A stretch of 35,596 nucleotides of DNA from CAZCDS01 sp964497585 (GTDB lineage Bacteria > Desulfobacterota > Desulfomonilia > Desulfomonilales > Desulfomonilaceae), in contig CAZCDS010000068.1 in NCBI GenBank assembly GCA_964497585.1, positions 1-35,596 of the forward strand. Reading direction: 5' to 3'. Positions 34,050-35,596 of this stretch are shown here, in pieces; the stretch's first letter is position 1, and every line of letters begins with the position of its first letter. Under the pieces are notes generated by a model, which saw only the letters and a list, made by a program, of their open reading frames with translations, ran no database searches and had not been told where the DNA came from. The position numbers and the translations under genes are program-made.

Positions 34050-35285
34050 TCAACCCCCGACGATTGCGGCCCGAAGGATCAGATAAATGATCGCCGCGGT
34101 CGCAGCGGTTACAGGCACAGTGATAATCCAATATATCATGATTCTCCCGATGATTCCCAGATCGATGGCCTGCAGCCCCCTGGCTAACCCGACGCCGATG
34201 TACGCTCCGAGAGCCGCGTGAGTCGTGGAGACCGGCAATCCCATCATGGTCGCGGCCAGGATCACCGTGGCGGTTGCGAAGTCTATGGTAAAGCCCCTGG
34301 AGTTGTTCAGTTCGGTGATTTTCAATCCAACCGTCTCAATGACCCGGTAACCCCAGGTCCAGATTCCCACAGCTATCATCACCCCGCCTAACGCGAGCAT
34401 CCATACGGGAACGGGAACTTTGAGCGCCACCGATCCGGTCGAGACGATAAAGTAAATCCCCGAGAGCGGCCCCATGGCATTGGCCACGTCATTTGCTCCT
34501 CCGGCCAATGCCACGTAACAGGACGTCATGACCTGGAGATAGCGAAAGATATCCTCCGCGCCGGTCTTGTTCGTTTTCGGCAGGACCGTTCTCAAAACCA
34601 GCGCGGAAACGAGATAAATGAGCGCCGCTACCACAAGCGGAACGATGACCATCACGATGCCCTCGACGCCCAGTTTCTTGGCCAAAGGAGTCTTCATGAA
34701 GAGCGAAAGAGTCATCACGAAGACCGCCAGGGCAAGAAGGATAGGAGTGGTCGAAATCGCGCCGCTGAGCGAGTCCAACCGGGAGAGCACCACTCGATCA
34801 ATAAATCGAAAGAGAAAGAACGCCGCGATGCCACTCATCACCGGCGACAACACCCATCCGATTACGATGCCGATGAATTTTCCCCAGTTCAACGCGGATG
34901 GTCCTGCCACGATCAAACCGAATCCCACAATCGCGCCGACAATGGAATGGGTGGTGGAAACCGGAAGGCTTTTTACCGTAGAGAAGAAGACCCATGAGGC
35001 CGCGGCAATGAGCGCTGCCAGCAGCCCCAAGAGAATGAGCTGTGGGTCCCCCGCCCGGCTGACGTCAACGATTCCCTTGCGAATTGTCTGGGTCACGTGT
35101 GACCCGATGAAGGTGGCACCGACGATATTGAGTACTCCGGCAATGATGACGGCCTGGGTCAGGGTGATGGCCTTTGCCCCCACTGCCGAAGCCATGGAGT
35201 TGGCCACATCGTTCGCCCCGATATTCCAGGCCATGTAGGCCCCAGCGGCAATGCTCAGGATGAGAAGGAGGGTATGGGCACTCAT
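34050..35285 (-). CDS. pit: Low-affinity inorganic phosphate transporter (PitA family)
   Basis: A 411-residue secondary transporter importing phosphate (with divalent cation) by proton or sodium symport through the inner membrane. About eleven hydrophobic helices are visible. PiT signature motifs occur in both halves: GANDVANSMASAVG near residue 23 and GGANDVANAMGPLSG near 263, and PVSTTH occurs twice ('LPVSTTHSIVGAIVGFGL' and 'LPVSTTHAALGAYIGVGL'). AAGGGG is ahead of the ATG. It is first in an operon with the DUF47 gene and has a plausible promoter upstream. Confidence 0.95.
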   Translation of the reverse strand: MSAHTLLLILSIAAGAYMAWNIGANDVANSMASAVGAKAITLTQAVIIAGVLNIVGATFIGSHVTQTIRKGIVDVSRAGDPQLILLGLLAALIAAASWVFFSTVKSLPVSTTHSIVGAIVGFGLIVAGPSALNWGKFIGIVIGWVLSPVMSGIAAFFLFRFIDRVVLSRLDSLSGAISTTPILLALAVFVMTLSLFMKTPLAKKLGVEGIVMVIVPLVVAALIYLVSALVLRTVLPKTNKTGAEDIFRYLQVMTSCYVALAGGANDVANAMGPLSGIYFIVSTGSVALKVPVPVWMLALGGVMIAVGIWTWGYRVIETVGLKITELNNSRGFTIDFATATVILAATMMGLPVSTTHAALGAYIGVGLARGLQAIDLGIIGRIMIYWIITVPVTAATAAIIYLILRAAIVGG

Positions 35286-35596
35286 GCACCGACCCCTTTT
35301 CCTGCGACCATTGAAGAAGTACCTCCCACCGGCTCTTGAGAGCGCTCGTCCCCCTCGGTTGCCAGGCTCGAGAGACCCTGACGTCCTTCATCTGACTTGA
35401 AAAACAAAGAAGGAAGCCGACTCCATTCCGCTTGACGAGTCCGCGCGACGCGAGAGGATACTCCACCGCGGGATCTCCGTCAACGATCTCGACTCGGTGA
35501 GATTCACCGTCAGGACATACGCTATGGAAAACTCATCAAGTAAGCGACTGTGTTGCTTGTCAAGCACAAACTTCACGAAATGGGCGCCTTGATTTC
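35286..35596. other. Intergenic region upstream of pit
   Basis: Contains a candidate promoter and no accepted gene. A minus-strand frame of 62 codons (35388-35576) has no RBS, overlaps the promoter and looks non-coding. Confidence 0.55.
35455..35483 (-). promoter_or_regulatory. Predicted sigma-70 promoter of the pit operon
   Basis: TTGACG (35478-35483), a 17-base spacer and TATCCT (35455-35460) on the minus strand. The start would be near 35448, leaving a leader of about 160 bases. No PHO box was recognised. Confidence 0.45.

Noticed and set aside
35388..35576. 62-codon minus-strand ORF upstream of pit
   Set aside because: Overlaps the predicted pit promoter, lacks an RBS and has no coding signature.
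1..35596. CRISPR arrays, tRNA genes, insertion sequences
   Set aside because: No regularly spaced repeats, no cloverleaf-like sequence noticed, no transposase or integrase coding region found.

Overview
The window looks like chromosomal DNA of a GC-rich, Gram-negative anaerobe, most likely a sulfate-reducing or syntrophic member of the Desulfobacterota (Syntrophobacter-like). This is inferred from gene content: a selenocysteine, Tat-exported, two-subunit formate dehydrogenase with FdhE, a PaaK-type CoA ligase, an AsmA-family protein, lipoprotein-anchored ABC export machinery, and several small cysteine-rich proteins of kinds I associate with that phylum. No rRNA, tRNA, CRISPR array, phage or transposase gene was recognised.

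Layout. Positions 1-6600 are all on the minus strand: the first codons of a molybdenum-hydroxylase FAD subunit, a cysteine-rich hypothetical protein, mobB (molybdenum cofactor), then otsA and otsB (trehalose via trehalose-6-phosphate), a terminator, treT with an overlapping DUF5752-like gene (a second trehalose route), and a secreted hypothetical protein. Positions 6900-9420 carry plus-strand genes: a zinc-ribbon membrane protein, a small hypothetical and an alpha/beta hydrolase. Positions 9489-14690 are minus-strand paaK, an AsmA-family protein and a small hypothetical. Positions 14992-16067 hold a Ser/Thr-type phosphatase and a small acidic protein. Positions 16243-21094 hold fdhE, a strong terminator, fdhB, and fdhA read through an in-frame UGA. 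Positions 21950-26391 are a MacB-like ATPase/permease/adaptor export operon. Positions 26580-30310 hold four plus-strand genes: an EF-hand/TerB-like small protein, a Nudix hydrolase, a methyltransferase and a HAMP-class III nucleotide cyclase. Positions 30328-35285 hold a YhfC-like membrane protein, an Fe-S protein, a PilZ protein, two very small genes, and the DUF47-pit phosphate uptake pair.

How the genes fit together. The themes are periplasmic formate oxidation (FdhAB plus FdhE and MobB), compatible-solute synthesis (OtsA/OtsB and TreT), envelope transport and biogenesis (AsmA-like, MacB-like), and second-messenger signalling (nucleotide cyclase, PilZ). The points most worth a second look are: a diverged ~140-bp extragenic repeat lying just 3' of two minus-strand genes, with a partial third copy; a shared N-terminal module in two otherwise unrelated proteins; a nucleotide cyclase with both substrate-selecting residues changed; a Nudix box lacking two consensus residues; a 48-codon gene candidate at 32606-32752; and a perfect 9-bp hairpin at the predicted 5' end of an Fe-S protein transcript.
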